Of a stretch of 64,000 bases of DNA, positions 9,610 through 16,821 are shown piece by piece; position 1 is the stretch's first letter; every line of letters starts with the position of its first letter. Origin of the DNA: JACCXG01 sp963785755 (GTDB lineage Bacteria; Acidobacteriota; Vicinamibacteria; Vicinamibacterales; 2-12-FULL-66-21); contig CAWAXG010000013.1 in NCBI GenBank assembly GCA_963785755.1, positions 186,001-250,000 of the forward strand, given 5' to 3'. The position numbers were made by a program, and so were the translations under genes. The notes beneath the pieces were generated by a model. The model ran no database searches, had not been told where the DNA came from, and worked only from the letters and a program-made list of their open reading frames with translations.

Positions 9610-10077
9610 ATGAAGGTGCTGATTGCCGACGACGACCCTGTCTCCCGACGGCTGCTGCAAAACTATCTGCAAAAGTGGGGACACGAAGTCGTCGCGACCG
9701 TCAATGGCGCCGAAGCCTGGCGGCACCTCCAAGTGGAAAGTTTTCCGGTCGTCATCAGCGACTGGATGATGCCAGAGATGGATGGCCTGCAACTGGTAGG
9801 ACAAATCCGAGCCCATCCGCGGCCGGGCTACACCTATGTCATCCTCGTTACCGAACGATCGCAAAAGGAGGACGTGGTGACCGGCATCGAAGCAGGTGCC
9901 GACGATTTCGTGACCAAACCCTTCGACCGCGACGAGCTGCACGCTCGCGTGCGGACCGGCGAGCGGATCGTCACGCTCGAGCGGCGACTGGCCGAGCAGA
10001 ATGAGGCGTTGCGACAGGCACACGCTGAATTGGAGCGGAAGTCAACCACTCGAGCCTCTTCGGAATGTCAGGGTTGA
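9610..10077 (+). CDS. Single-domain response regulator with coiled-coil tail (155 aa)
   Basis: A receiver domain starting MKVLIADDDPVSRRLL at ATG 9610 (GGGAG upstream). The acidic pair DD is at residues 7-9, the phosphorylated Asp in VISDWMMPEMDG, and the Lys in FVTKPFD. After residue 120 comes a charged helix (RRLAEQNEALRQAHAELE) of the kind that links a receiver to a GGDEF or other output domain, but the protein stops a few residues later with an unrelated tail. It may therefore be a truncated diguanylate-cyclase-type regulator; the next DNA is a foreign remnant. Its partner is likely the adjacent hybrid kinase. Confidence 0.88.
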   Translation: MKVLIADDDPVSRRLLQNYLQKWGHEVVATVNGAEAWRHLQVESFPVVISDWMMPEMDGLQLVGQIRAHPRPGYTYVILVTERSQKEDVVTGIEAGADDFVTKPFDRDELHARVRTGERIVTLERRLAEQNEALRQAHAELERKSTTRASSECQG

Positions 10078-10082
10078 GCCAA

Positions 10083-10291
10083 CTACTTCTTCGCCATGAG
10101 ATGCCGCGCCATCGCCTCGAAGGCCGGCAGCGAGGTCGGGTCGAAGCTCGCGCTGGACGCCACCGTGTGCGATGCGAATCGCGCGATCACCATCTCCACT
10201 GCTGGATCGACGTAAATCGTCTGACCGTGCGTGCCGCGCGCGGCGAACACACCGTGGGCGTTGTGCGAGACCCACCACATGTCGCGGTAGC
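10083..10291 (-). pseudogene. C-terminal fragment of a class C beta-lactamase-like serine hydrolase
   Basis: The minus strand encodes YRDMWWVSHNAHGVFAARG, then GQTIYVDPAVEMVIARF and a normal C-terminal end with TAG at 10083-10085. This is the last 65-70 residues of the beta-lactamase/penicillin-binding-like family, including the H-x-G-like region near HGVFAARGTHGQ. The SxxK and YxN catalytic motifs lie in the missing part. Coding similarity runs exactly to about 10291, where IS3 sequence begins, so the gene was cut at that junction. Confidence 0.75.
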
Positions 10292-10293
10292 TT

Positions 10294-10561
10294 CACTGAC
10301 GACTACAAGGCCAGCGCCGTCCGGCTGGTGCTGGACGAGAGCAAGACGGTGGCGGCGGCAGCCCGCGACCTCGGGCTGACCGAATCGTCACTGCGGAATT
10401 GGGTCGAGCAGGCGCGCGCGGATCGCACCCAAGGCAAGACCGGGCTGACGACCGCCGAGCGCGAGGAGTTGGCGCGGCTGCGGAAAGAAAACCGCATCCT
10501 CCTCGAAGAGCGAGAAATCTTAAAAAAAGCGACGGCCTTCTTCGCCAAGCACAATCGGTGA
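10294..10561 (+). pseudogene. IS3-family transposase OrfA, 5' truncated
   Basis: The frame reads SFTDDYKASAVRLVLDE and then AAARDLGLTESSLRNWV, the helix-turn-helix of IS3 OrfA, followed by a leucine-zipper-like segment ELARLRKENRILLEEREIL and the end AFFAKHNR. The first few residues and the start codon are lost at the junction with the hydrolase fragment. Upstream sequence in the same frame is unrelated. The stop TGA at 10559-10561 overlaps the GTG start of orfB. Confidence 0.85.
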
Positions 10562-10734
10562 GGTTCGCGTTCATCGCGGTGGAGAAGGCCCACCATTCGG
10601 TCGCGCAGTTGTGTCGATGTCTCCGCGTCACGCGCAGCGGGTTCTACGCGTCGCAACGACGGCCCGAGTCGGCGCGGCGGCAGGCCGATCGGCGGTTGCG
10701 CGTCCGGATCCGCGCATCGTTTGACGCGAGCTGA
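10558..10734 (+). pseudogene. IS3-family transposase OrfB, first 58 residues only
   Basis: Starts at GTG 10558 with VRFAFIAVEKAHHSVAQLC and continues RVTRSGFYASQRRPE, the conserved N-terminus of OrfB (helix-turn-helix before the rve integrase domain). It ends at a stop after RASFDAS. The DDE catalytic domain of about 200 residues is missing, so no active transposase can be made from this copy. Confidence 0.82.
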
Positions 10735-10740
10735 CGCCGG

Positions 10741-11485
10741 TGCTCCGGTTTTCCATCCGTGACGTCAAAGGCCTGCGAAGTCGCAAGGCCACCTTCCTTC
10801 TCGGCGTTAGAGCGACCTCTGGGATGAAGCCGTTCCTGCTCCTCGGCCTGATGAAGCTGCCAGACGGATCCTTCACCGCGGCGTCGTTCGTATCAAACGG
10901 GGAGGAGCAAGGGTGGGGCGGGTTCATCCACACGCCCGGCGAGACGACCGAGGTGAGCTTCTACGCGCTGGATGATCCCCCTGCGGTCCACAGCGCGTGC
11001 CGTCCGATGATGTCGGGGTCACGACGGCTGAACCTTCCAATCAGGCCGCGATCCAGTCATTGATTGGCGTGTACCAGCAGTCGGTTCCCATTGGGCACGC
11101 CACCATATTTGCACTCGCTAATCCCGTCAGCAGGCGCCCGAGATTGATCGGCGCGCTGAATGCGTAGTACCGCTCACGTCCTCGCGGTGCGGTGTGAACA
11201 CGATCCTGACAGCAGTTTCTTGAGCACCTGCCGCGCCTGCGGCACGTGTCGTCGCAGCAATCCTTTCCAGTCGTCTAGCTTCGCCCGCAGGTGAATCTCA
11301 AGTTTGGCCATCCGTTGCGCTTCCGGCTCTTGTTCGCACGGCAAGAGGTGAGCAGCTGGGCGCGGTTTGGTAGGATCGCTCGGGTTCCAATGCCCCCGGT
11401 TGGGGTAGGTCCATGGGGCTCCTTGCTTTCGGTGATCGGTTCCTTGTGCCTGGCGCTGGGCCAGCAAGTTGAACGGTGACTTGCC
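10741..11485 (+). other. About 740 bases without a recognisable gene
   Basis: Short frames occur, such as 10824-11063 on the plus strand containing MKPFLLLGLMKLPDGS and GWGGFIHTPGETTEVSFYA, which looks coding-like and may be a piece of an unknown gene, but it has no ribosome binding site and ends raggedly. Frames at 11174-11545 (minus) and 11291-11479 (plus) show no family resemblance. I read this as more remnant DNA between the IS3 fragment and the next hypothetical gene. Confidence 0.4.
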
Positions 11486-11908
11486 ATGATCGCTGCCTGG
11501 CTGCGGGATCTGCTGAATAAGGCGGGGAAGAAAGAGCCCGTCCAAGAGCCCGAGCAGGGGGATCTCCCCCTCACGGACTTCTGGATCGACCAGTTACTCC
11601 AGAGGGGGAGCGACTGCATCTACGAAGTCTCGCGGACGGAACCGTTCCGGCTCCGTCGCGTGCGGGCGTCAGACACGCCGGTCACGCCCGCACTCATTAA
11701 TCGAACCGTCGCGACCGTTGTCGGAATCATGGAGCCTGGTCAGCCCCGTCTGGGGCGCGAGTTCTGCCACGCCCTGCGAACGGTCAAGCCGGACGCGCCG
11801 TCGCAGCTGCGATATCGATCGACATACCACGGCGTCATTCGGGTCGCGACGATCTTCGACCTGGGGCCGGAACATGACCGGCTCTACGTACATTGCCGGG
11901 AGGAATGA
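11486..11908 (+). CDS. Hypothetical protein (140 aa)
   Basis: A soluble protein beginning MIAAWLRDLLNKAGKKEP with an acidic stretch EPVQEPEQGDLPL, then a mixed alpha/beta body and the end DLGPEHDRLYVHCREE. No family is recognised and no ribosome binding site is obvious. Its 3' end, including the stop codon, has a 44-base diverged copy at 15274-15317 in which three of four differences are silent; this supports the frame being real. It lies amid gene fragments, so it may itself be transferred DNA. Confidence 0.5.
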   Translation: MIAAWLRDLLNKAGKKEPVQEPEQGDLPLTDFWIDQLLQRGSDCIYEVSRTEPFRLRRVRASDTPVTPALINRTVATVVGIMEPGQPRLGREFCHALRTVKPDAPSQLRYRSTYHGVIRVATIFDLGPEHDRLYVHCREE

Positions 11909-11935
11909 TCCCGCAATGGCCGCCGTGCGCCGCGC

Positions 11936-12382
11936 GTAGCTTACCGGCTGTATCGCACGACCAACGGCGCCGGAAGCTGGACGTGCGTGATGGAGACACC
12001 GCTCGCGACGAACCCGGCAGCCGGGGCGTCGCCTCAATGCGCGAGCAACCAGAAGCTGTACGTCGGCAACGAGGCGCCGATCGGTACGACAGCGCGCGTG
12101 CTCAAATCGCTCGATGGCGGCGCGACGTGGGCCCACGCGAGCGTGGGATTACCCGCGGTCCCGATCAGCAAGCTGCTCGTCAGCCTTCGCGATCCCTCCG
12201 GCAACACGGTCTATGCGGGTACGTGGCTGGGCGTCTACGAGACCACCGACGGCGGTGCGTCGTGGCATCTCTACGGATCGGGGCTCCCGATGGTGGTCGT
12301 CTCCGATCTCTACATGCCGACGGACGGCAGCTATCTGCGCGTTTCCACCTACGGCCGCGGCGTCTGGGAGATTCGGTTCTAG
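11936..12382 (+). pseudogene. C-terminal fragment of a secreted BNR/beta-propeller protein
   Basis: The frame begins without a start codon inside a BNR repeat (YRLYRTTNGAGSWTCV) and continues with two more: KSLDGGATWAHASVG and YETTDGGASWHLYGSG (Asp-box SxDGGxTW motifs), ending RVSTYGRGVWEIRF, a usual C-terminus for sialidase-like VPS10/BNR propellers. Intact members are several hundred residues long with a signal peptide, so most of the gene is missing. The first ATG in frame (11987) is internal. The stop is part of an inverted repeat shared with the convergent gene. Confidence 0.75.
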
Positions 12383-12403
12383 GCGAGCGGTCAGAACCGA
12401 ATC
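12370..12403. terminator. Inverted repeat between convergent genes
   Basis: A perfect 11-base stem (GATTCGGTTCT / AGAACCGAATC) with a 12-base loop covers the ends of the BNR fragment and of the secreted hypothetical at 12391. Position between two converging 3' ends suits a bidirectional terminator, although no T-run follows on either strand. Both proteins end in I-R-F, which is why the ends are complementary. Confidence 0.5.
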
Positions 12404-12942
12404 GTCGCGAGCGCTCCGGCACGCCGGCCGCCGAGCACGGGCGACACCTGGATGCGGGCCGAGCCCCGCGTTCCAGGGAATCGAAAGACCGTCTTCTTGA
12501 TCGCGGCATCGACGAGCGCGCCCGCAACCGTCCCGGCGGCAATCGACGGCAGGCCGATGGCCGCAAAAACGATCGCTGCGCACTCGTCGTCGGGGAGATC
12601 ACAGGAGAGATGGGGCGCGATCCACGCCGCGGCAATCCCGGCGCCCAGGCCGAGCCACAGGCCGTTTTGTAGCGAATCGCTCCGCTCAATCCGGTTGACG
12701 TCCGCTTCGGTCATCTGGATTCTTCGGGACCCCTGCATCAGCACGAGGCTTCCGGAACGAAGTTCGCCGAGCCTGCCCTTGACGCGGTGTCCCCACGCGT
12801 CGGTTACGTACACGGTCTGGTGCGGCTGGATTGCGCCCTCTGCAATCAGCTGCTCGAACGACGCGGCCGGCGTTTGTGACAGGGCCGGCGAGGACATCAT
12901 CAGCAGAAGCACGCACGCGCCCATCAATTCCCGTGCCGTCAT
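12391..12942 (-). CDS. Exported hypothetical protein with glycine-rich membrane segment (183 aa)
   Basis: ATG 12942 follows a strong GGAGGT five bases upstream and starts a signal peptide (MTARELMGACVLLLMMSSPA, cut near LSQ-TP). The next part, VYVTDAWGHRVKGRLGELRS, resembles short beta-rich proteins that set a threshold or property for a surface system; it is followed by a Gly/Ala-rich hydrophobic stretch (LWLGLGAGIAAAWIAP) and a second one (IGLPSIAAGTVAGALVDA) of the glycine-zipper kind. The C-terminus is beta-rich. It probably acts in the periplasm or outer membrane. No specific function is recognised. Confidence 0.72.
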   Translation of the reverse strand: MTARELMGACVLLLMMSSPALSQTPAASFEQLIAEGAIQPHQTVYVTDAWGHRVKGRLGELRSGSLVLMQGSRRIQMTEADVNRIERSDSLQNGLWLGLGAGIAAAWIAPHLSCDLPDDECAAIVFAAIGLPSIAAGTVAGALVDAAIKKTVFRFPGTRGSARIQVSPVLGGRRAGALATIRF

Positions 12943-13185
12943 GACTACCTCCATTCGCATCCACCCAGGAATGCGCGAAGCGGCCATGGTTCAGCTCACG
13001 ACAGGTCGCCAGTACCCCGCACTCTCCACCTCTTCGGTAGCGGTCACGGAGAGAAGCCTAACGGGAGACTTCAACAGCATTGGGGTGCGGTTTGCGGTTC
13101 TGGACCTGATGCTCCCTGCAACAGCGATGTAGCACTAACCCGGTGCTCTCCTGGCCGTTTGCCATTGCGAGCTCCGGGAACTGCC

Positions 13186-15102
13186 TCAGGGTGTCACTCC
13201 ATCGATCCCCAAGAGTTCTCGCAGTCGAGACTGGATGTCTTCGCCGGTTGCTTCGCGGATTGAGCCGTGCGAATCCTTCAGACGATCTAGCGCGTCCTCA
13301 TAACTCAGGCGCAGCTTCTGCATAACGATCGCGGCCTTAACGTTCCAGTGCGCACGCCGCAACAGCTCATCCGCCTGGTCGTGATCCAGGCCAGTTACGA
13401 TGATAAAGATGCGGCGCGCCCGATCCTTGAGCTTGTCGGACCTGGTCTGGACGTCAACCATGAGATTCCCGTAGGTCTTCCCGAGTCGCACCATCGAAGC
13501 CGTCGTCAGCATGTTGAGGATCATCTTCGTCGCGGTGCCGGCTTTGAGGCGTGTCGATCCCGCGATAATCTCCGGTCCCACTGCAGGCGCGATCATGACG
13601 TCCACGAACGTCTGCAGATCGGAGCCGGCCCAGCACGTTACGAGGATCATCTTTGCACCAGTTTTCCGCGTGCGGGTCAGAGCGCCACGAACGAAGGGAG
13701 TAGTTCCGCTCGCTGAGATCCCGACAACGACGTCTGTTTTCGAGAGCCGCAAGCGCGCGATGCTGCGTGCCCCATCCTCGTAGCGATCCTCGCCCTCAGA
13801 CTGCCACTTGTAGCCGAACACTTCCTCCTGTCCTCCGGGCACGATGGCTCGAACAACGTGCGGGGAGGTGCCGAAAGTTGGCGGCATCTCGGCCGCCTCG
13901 AGTGCGCCCAATCGCCCGCTCGTGCCCGCGCCAACGAAAATGAGTCGGCCACCGGCGCGTAACGCCTGTGTGATGATCTCGACGCCTTGCTCGATATGCT
14001 CTTTTTCCTGGTGCACCGCCGCTAGGACCCTGCGGTCCTCGTTCGCCATCATTTCAAGGATTTCAGAGACCGGGGCGCTGTCCAGTGCCACGCTGAGGGG
14101 GTTGATCGCCTCAGTCGGAAGAATAGGTCGGCCAATACCTGCATCGGCTGTGCGGGGGGCCGTTGAGTGCTCCTCCAGCCGGTGGTGCGTCAGGCCCACG
14201 ATCGAACGGTTCTCAGCAGCCCCGCTCTGCACGCCGCGACGAATGCGCTTCAGATCAATGGCCAGATCCGAAACAGTCTGATAACGAAGGGCCCGATCCT
14301 TCTCCAGTGCCTTGCCGAGAAGTCGGTCAAGCTCCGGCGGAAGCTGGAAATTGATCGACGACGCAGACAAGGGCGGCTTGTTCAAGATTTGGTTGATGGC
14401 TGCGGCCCACGTGCGTCCCTTGAATGGTAACGTGCCCGTCGCCATCTCATAGATCGTCACACCAAGCGAGAATATGTCGCTTCGCGCGTCAAGCTCTTCG
14501 CCGAGAGCTTGCTCCGGCGGCATGTAAGCCACGGTCCCGAGCAACATGCCGACGGCCGTCATCTTCGCGGCTGAGGTAACCGTCGGCGACTCGGCATCGC
14601 TCGAGGCCATGCCGCTGTCAGCCTCGAGCGCCTTGGCCAGACCGAAGTCGAGCAGTTTGACGACACCATCGGGCCGAACCTTGATGTTGGCGGGCTTGAG
14701 GTCCCGATGGATGATGCCTCGCTCGTGCGCCGCCTCTAGAGCCTCGACAATCTGCTCGGCGATGGCGAAGACGTCGTCGAGCGGAATCGCTCCGTGTGCA
14801 ATGCGCTCGGCAAGATCCTCTCCCTCGACGAATTCCATCACGAGGGCCTGGACGCGGTCGGCGCCTTCAAGCGCATAAATGGATGCGATGTTCGGGTGAT
14901 TCAGTGAGGCTAGGACTTCCGCCTCACGCTGAAACCTGGCCAGCCGAGCGACGTCAGCGGAAAAGCGTTCGGGCAGGATCTTCACTGCGACGTCGCGCCT
15001 TAGCGATGTGTCCCGGGCGCGGTAGACCTCGCCCATCCCGCCAGCACCGATCACCGACAGGATCTCGTACCGGCCGAGCCGCGTTCCCGGAGGCAAGACC
15101 AT
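13186..15102 (-). CDS. Ser/Thr protein kinase fused to a MurQ-type N-acetylmuramic acid 6-phosphate etherase (638 aa)
   Basis: Residues about 7-285 are a complete Hanks-type kinase: GAGGMGEVYRARD (ATP loop), VAVKILPE (Lys), IIHRDLKPANIKV (catalytic loop), LLDFGLAKAL (Mg-binding DFG) and YMPPEQAL. Instead of the membrane segment and propeller usual after such kinases, residues about 335-638 are a full-length SIS-fold MurQ: LPTEAINPLS, EMMANEDRRVLAAV, IFVGAGTSGRLGALEAAEMP, VGISASGTTPF, TRLKAGTATKMILNML and a helical end. The putative acid/base Glu positions of MurQ (AAEMPPTF and SEGEDRYEDG) are present. MurQ cleaves the lactyl ether of MurNAc-6-phosphate to GlcNAc-6-phosphate in cell-wall recycling. 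No membrane segment, so cytoplasmic. ATG 15102 is chosen because the kinase begins there; the frame extends to 15213. No murK, nagZ or PTS neighbour is seen. Kinase control of the etherase is inference. Confidence 0.93.
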   Translation of the reverse strand: MVLPPGTRLGRYEILSVIGAGGMGEVYRARDTSLRRDVAVKILPERFSADVARLARFQREAEVLASLNHPNIASIYALEGADRVQALVMEFVEGEDLAERIAHGAIPLDDVFAIAEQIVEALEAAHERGIIHRDLKPANIKVRPDGVVKLLDFGLAKALEADSGMASSDAESPTVTSAAKMTAVGMLLGTVAYMPPEQALGEELDARSDIFSLGVTIYEMATGTLPFKGRTWAAAINQILNKPPLSASSINFQLPPELDRLLGKALEKDRALRYQTVSDLAIDLKRIRRGVQSGAAENRSIVGLTHHRLEEHSTAPRTADAGIGRPILPTEAINPLSVALDSAPVSEILEMMANEDRRVLAAVHQEKEHIEQGVEIITQALRAGGRLIFVGAGTSGRLGALEAAEMPPTFGTSPHVVRAIVPGGQEEVFGYKWQSEGEDRYEDGARSIARLRLSKTDVVVGISASGTTPFVRGALTRTRKTGAKMILVTCWAGSDLQTFVDVMIAPAVGPEIIAGSTRLKAGTATKMILNMLTTASMVRLGKTYGNLMVDVQTRSDKLKDRARRIFIIVTGLDHDQADELLRRAHWNVKAAIVMQKLRLSYEDALDRLKDSHGSIREATGEDIQSRLRELLGIDGVTP

Positions 15103-15114
15103 GGGAGGGTGCCA

Positions 15115-15120
15115 ATTATA
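15115..15120 (-). promoter_or_regulatory. TATAAT -10 box of the kinase-MurQ gene
   Basis: A perfect TATAAT on the minus strand ends 12 bases before the ATG at 15102, so the transcript leader would be only about five bases and no ribosome binding site is present. No good -35 box is seen at 17-18 bases. Confidence 0.5.
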
Positions 15121-15273
15121 CGGCCGCAAGGTCAGGGCCCGACTGGAGGCGGCATCACTAGTTGAGCGCCGCCCGATCCTCCCCTGCTCCCGCCACCACC
15201 CTCGGGTCTCCACGGACGGCAGCCTGATCGAAGAATCTCAATGAAATTGTTGCGGCAATTGTCAGGCTAATCT

Positions 15274-15317
15274 CCGGAACATCACCGGCTTTACGTGCAT
15301 TGCCGCGAGGAATGATC
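15274..15317 (+). repeat. Copy of the 3' end of the 140-aa hypothetical gene
   Basis: These 44 bases match 11867-11910 at 40 positions, including the stop codon: the encoded end is PEHHRLYVHCREE here and PEHDRLYVHCREE there. Three of the four differences are silent third-position changes. No coding similarity is seen upstream, so only the tail of the gene is left, lying between the kinase gene and the ankyrin gene. Confidence 0.7.
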
Positions 15318-15353
15318 AATGCCCCGCGTGACTGCACGTGAAGGGGGGCGAAT

Positions 15354-16106
15354 TCAGCGGGGGCGACCGGGAATCGGTGGCTCTTCGGCGCCACTCGGGT
15401 CGGCGCCGTGCGAGGCCAGCAGTTGGGCCATCGCCGCGTTCCGGCTTTCGTAGTTCGTGGCACATCGCAGCGGCGTGAAGCCGCTGTGGCGTTCTCGTGC
15501 GTTCACGTTGGCGCCCGCCGCAAGGAGCAGCTTTGCGACCTCGAGGCGGCCCTCGATGTCCGACTGCCCGCCGAGGCCGCACGCAGCGGCGTGCAGCGGC
15601 GTGTTCACGCGCCGGCCGCCGGCGCCGACATCGGCGCCTTTCGACAACAGCAGTTTCACGACGGTCGGACGTCCGTGCTGCGCCGCGACGTGGAGCGGCC
15701 GCTCATCGATCTCATTCCGCGCCTCGATGTCCGCGCCTCCGGCGATGAGCAGGTCCGCGAGATCCTCCCGTCCCCACCGTGCGGCCACATGAAGCAGGGT
15801 TTCGCAAAAGGCGCCGTACTGCTTGTTGATCTGGCGCGGGTGCCGCGCGATCCACTTCTGAAGATTGGCCGCTTCTCCAGGCTCGCGCATGTCACCCACG
15901 ACCGACCAGCTCCGCACCTCGGACGGGATGACAGGGCACGCCCGATTGCCCGTGTACAGATCGACGGAGCCGAAATTGTTCTGGCACCATGGGACGCCGA
16001 CGACGACCGCCAGGCAGAAGGCCGCAGCGATGAAAAGCCCCTTCGCGCGGGGGACCTTCGTCGGCGTCTCGAGTCCAGGCGGGCCCCATTCCCAACTGCG
16101 CGACAT
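15354..16106 (-). CDS. Membrane-anchored ankyrin-repeat protein (250 aa)
   Basis: A single N-terminal membrane segment (KGLFIAAAFCLAVVVGVPW, residues about 22-40) is followed by four to five ankyrin repeats: TLLHVAARWGREDLADLLIA, ERPLHVAAQHGRPTVVKLLL, NTPLHAAACGLGG and FTPLRCATNYESRNAAM. The repeats would lie outside the cytoplasm given the short charged N-terminus. It is transcribed in the same direction as the kinase-MurQ gene, 250 bases upstream. It differs from the 637-aa ankyrin protein and is not a copy of it. Role unknown; a binding scaffold is likely. Confidence 0.82.
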   Translation of the reverse strand: MSRSWEWGPPGLETPTKVPRAKGLFIAAAFCLAVVVGVPWCQNNFGSVDLYTGNRACPVIPSEVRSWSVVGDMREPGEAANLQKWIARHPRQINKQYGAFCETLLHVAARWGREDLADLLIAGGADIEARNEIDERPLHVAAQHGRPTVVKLLLSKGADVGAGGRRVNTPLHAAACGLGGQSDIEGRLEVAKLLLAAGANVNARERHSGFTPLRCATNYESRNAAMAQLLASHGADPSGAEEPPIPGRPR

Positions 16107-16275
16107 TCATTCTCGTCCGACGCAAAACGAGATCCGCTCGACTTCTCGGCACGCGCGAACCCTTCGGAATAGTTTGAACATGATTGATGACAGTTCCGTC
16201 GTGTGAATCACGTTTCTGTCTATTGACGACATCGCCGCGATTTCTCACAATCGTGGTCTCCCCTTTGAAGGCTCC

Positions 16276-16779
16276 ATGTTTTTCTTCCTTGTCGCCGTAT
16301 CTCTGGCGTGGGGCTTGTTGGTGTACGGGCGTCCGAAGACGCGCTTTCTGTCTGACTTTGCGACGCTGCTCGACCGCCCGGAGTTCGTCCACGGTCTCGA
16401 GAACACACTGGCGAAACGCGCGTTCCTCAAAGGCGAGTTCCGCGGCCGGAAGGTCGTCGTCATGCTGCAGAACGGGCGGGGCGAGTATTCTCCCTTGATC
16501 GCCACTTCGCGATCGAGGCTCCCGAGCCACCGGCGAGACGAGGGTCGCGGTCATGGTGCTCGGCAACTGGTGCGGGTGGTGCCACGTCATCGACGGCGAG
16601 GGTGCCGAGCAGGGCCCGAGTTGACACACGCCGGCAAGGAGCACGATGCGAAGTGGTTGCGCGAGTGGATCAGCGATCCGGCTGCCGTGGACGACCTCGC
16701 GGACATGCCGCCGTTCAACGACAAGCTGACGCCGGAAGGGCTGACGACGATCGCCAACTACCTGGCGGCGCGGAAGTAG
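16276..16779 (+). pseudogene. Chimeric frame: start of a membrane protein joined to a decayed cytochrome c tail
   Basis: The first 75 codons (MFFFLVAVSLAWGLLVYG, then KGEFRGRKVVVMLQNGRGEY) look like the N-terminus of a small one-span membrane protein. From about 16520 the DNA matches the end of the cytochrome gene at 700-956. The heme site survives as CGWCH but in frame 2; one G is lost near 16619, moving the rest (ELTHAGKEHDAKW to NYLAARK) into the frame of the upstream gene. The 167-aa frame is thus an accidental fusion with a deletion-shifted heme domain and no in-frame CxxCH. Unlikely to be functional. Confidence 0.75.
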
Positions 16780-16821
16780 CGGCGATCGACAGCCCGATGC
16801 CGCTCTGCCTGGCAGCGTCAG

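Larger units (their letters stand above)
10290..10740 (+). mobile_element. IS3-family insertion sequence remnant
   Basis: The segment holds the end of an IS3-type orfA and the beginning of orfB. Between them is a run of seven A followed by G (10522-10529), the type of slippery site IS3 elements use for -1 frameshifting, and orfB is indeed in the -1 frame. Both ends of the element are lost: the left end joins directly to the serine hydrolase fragment and the right end stops inside orfB. No terminal inverted repeats or target duplication are visible, so the element is dead and was involved in, or later trimmed by, recombination. Confidence 0.85.

Noticed and set aside
10083..10291. A short complete protein of 65 residues starting at an ATG in the hydrolase fragment
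   Set aside because: Similarity to the beta-lactamase-like family continues upstream of that ATG to the IS junction, so it is the tail of a larger gene.
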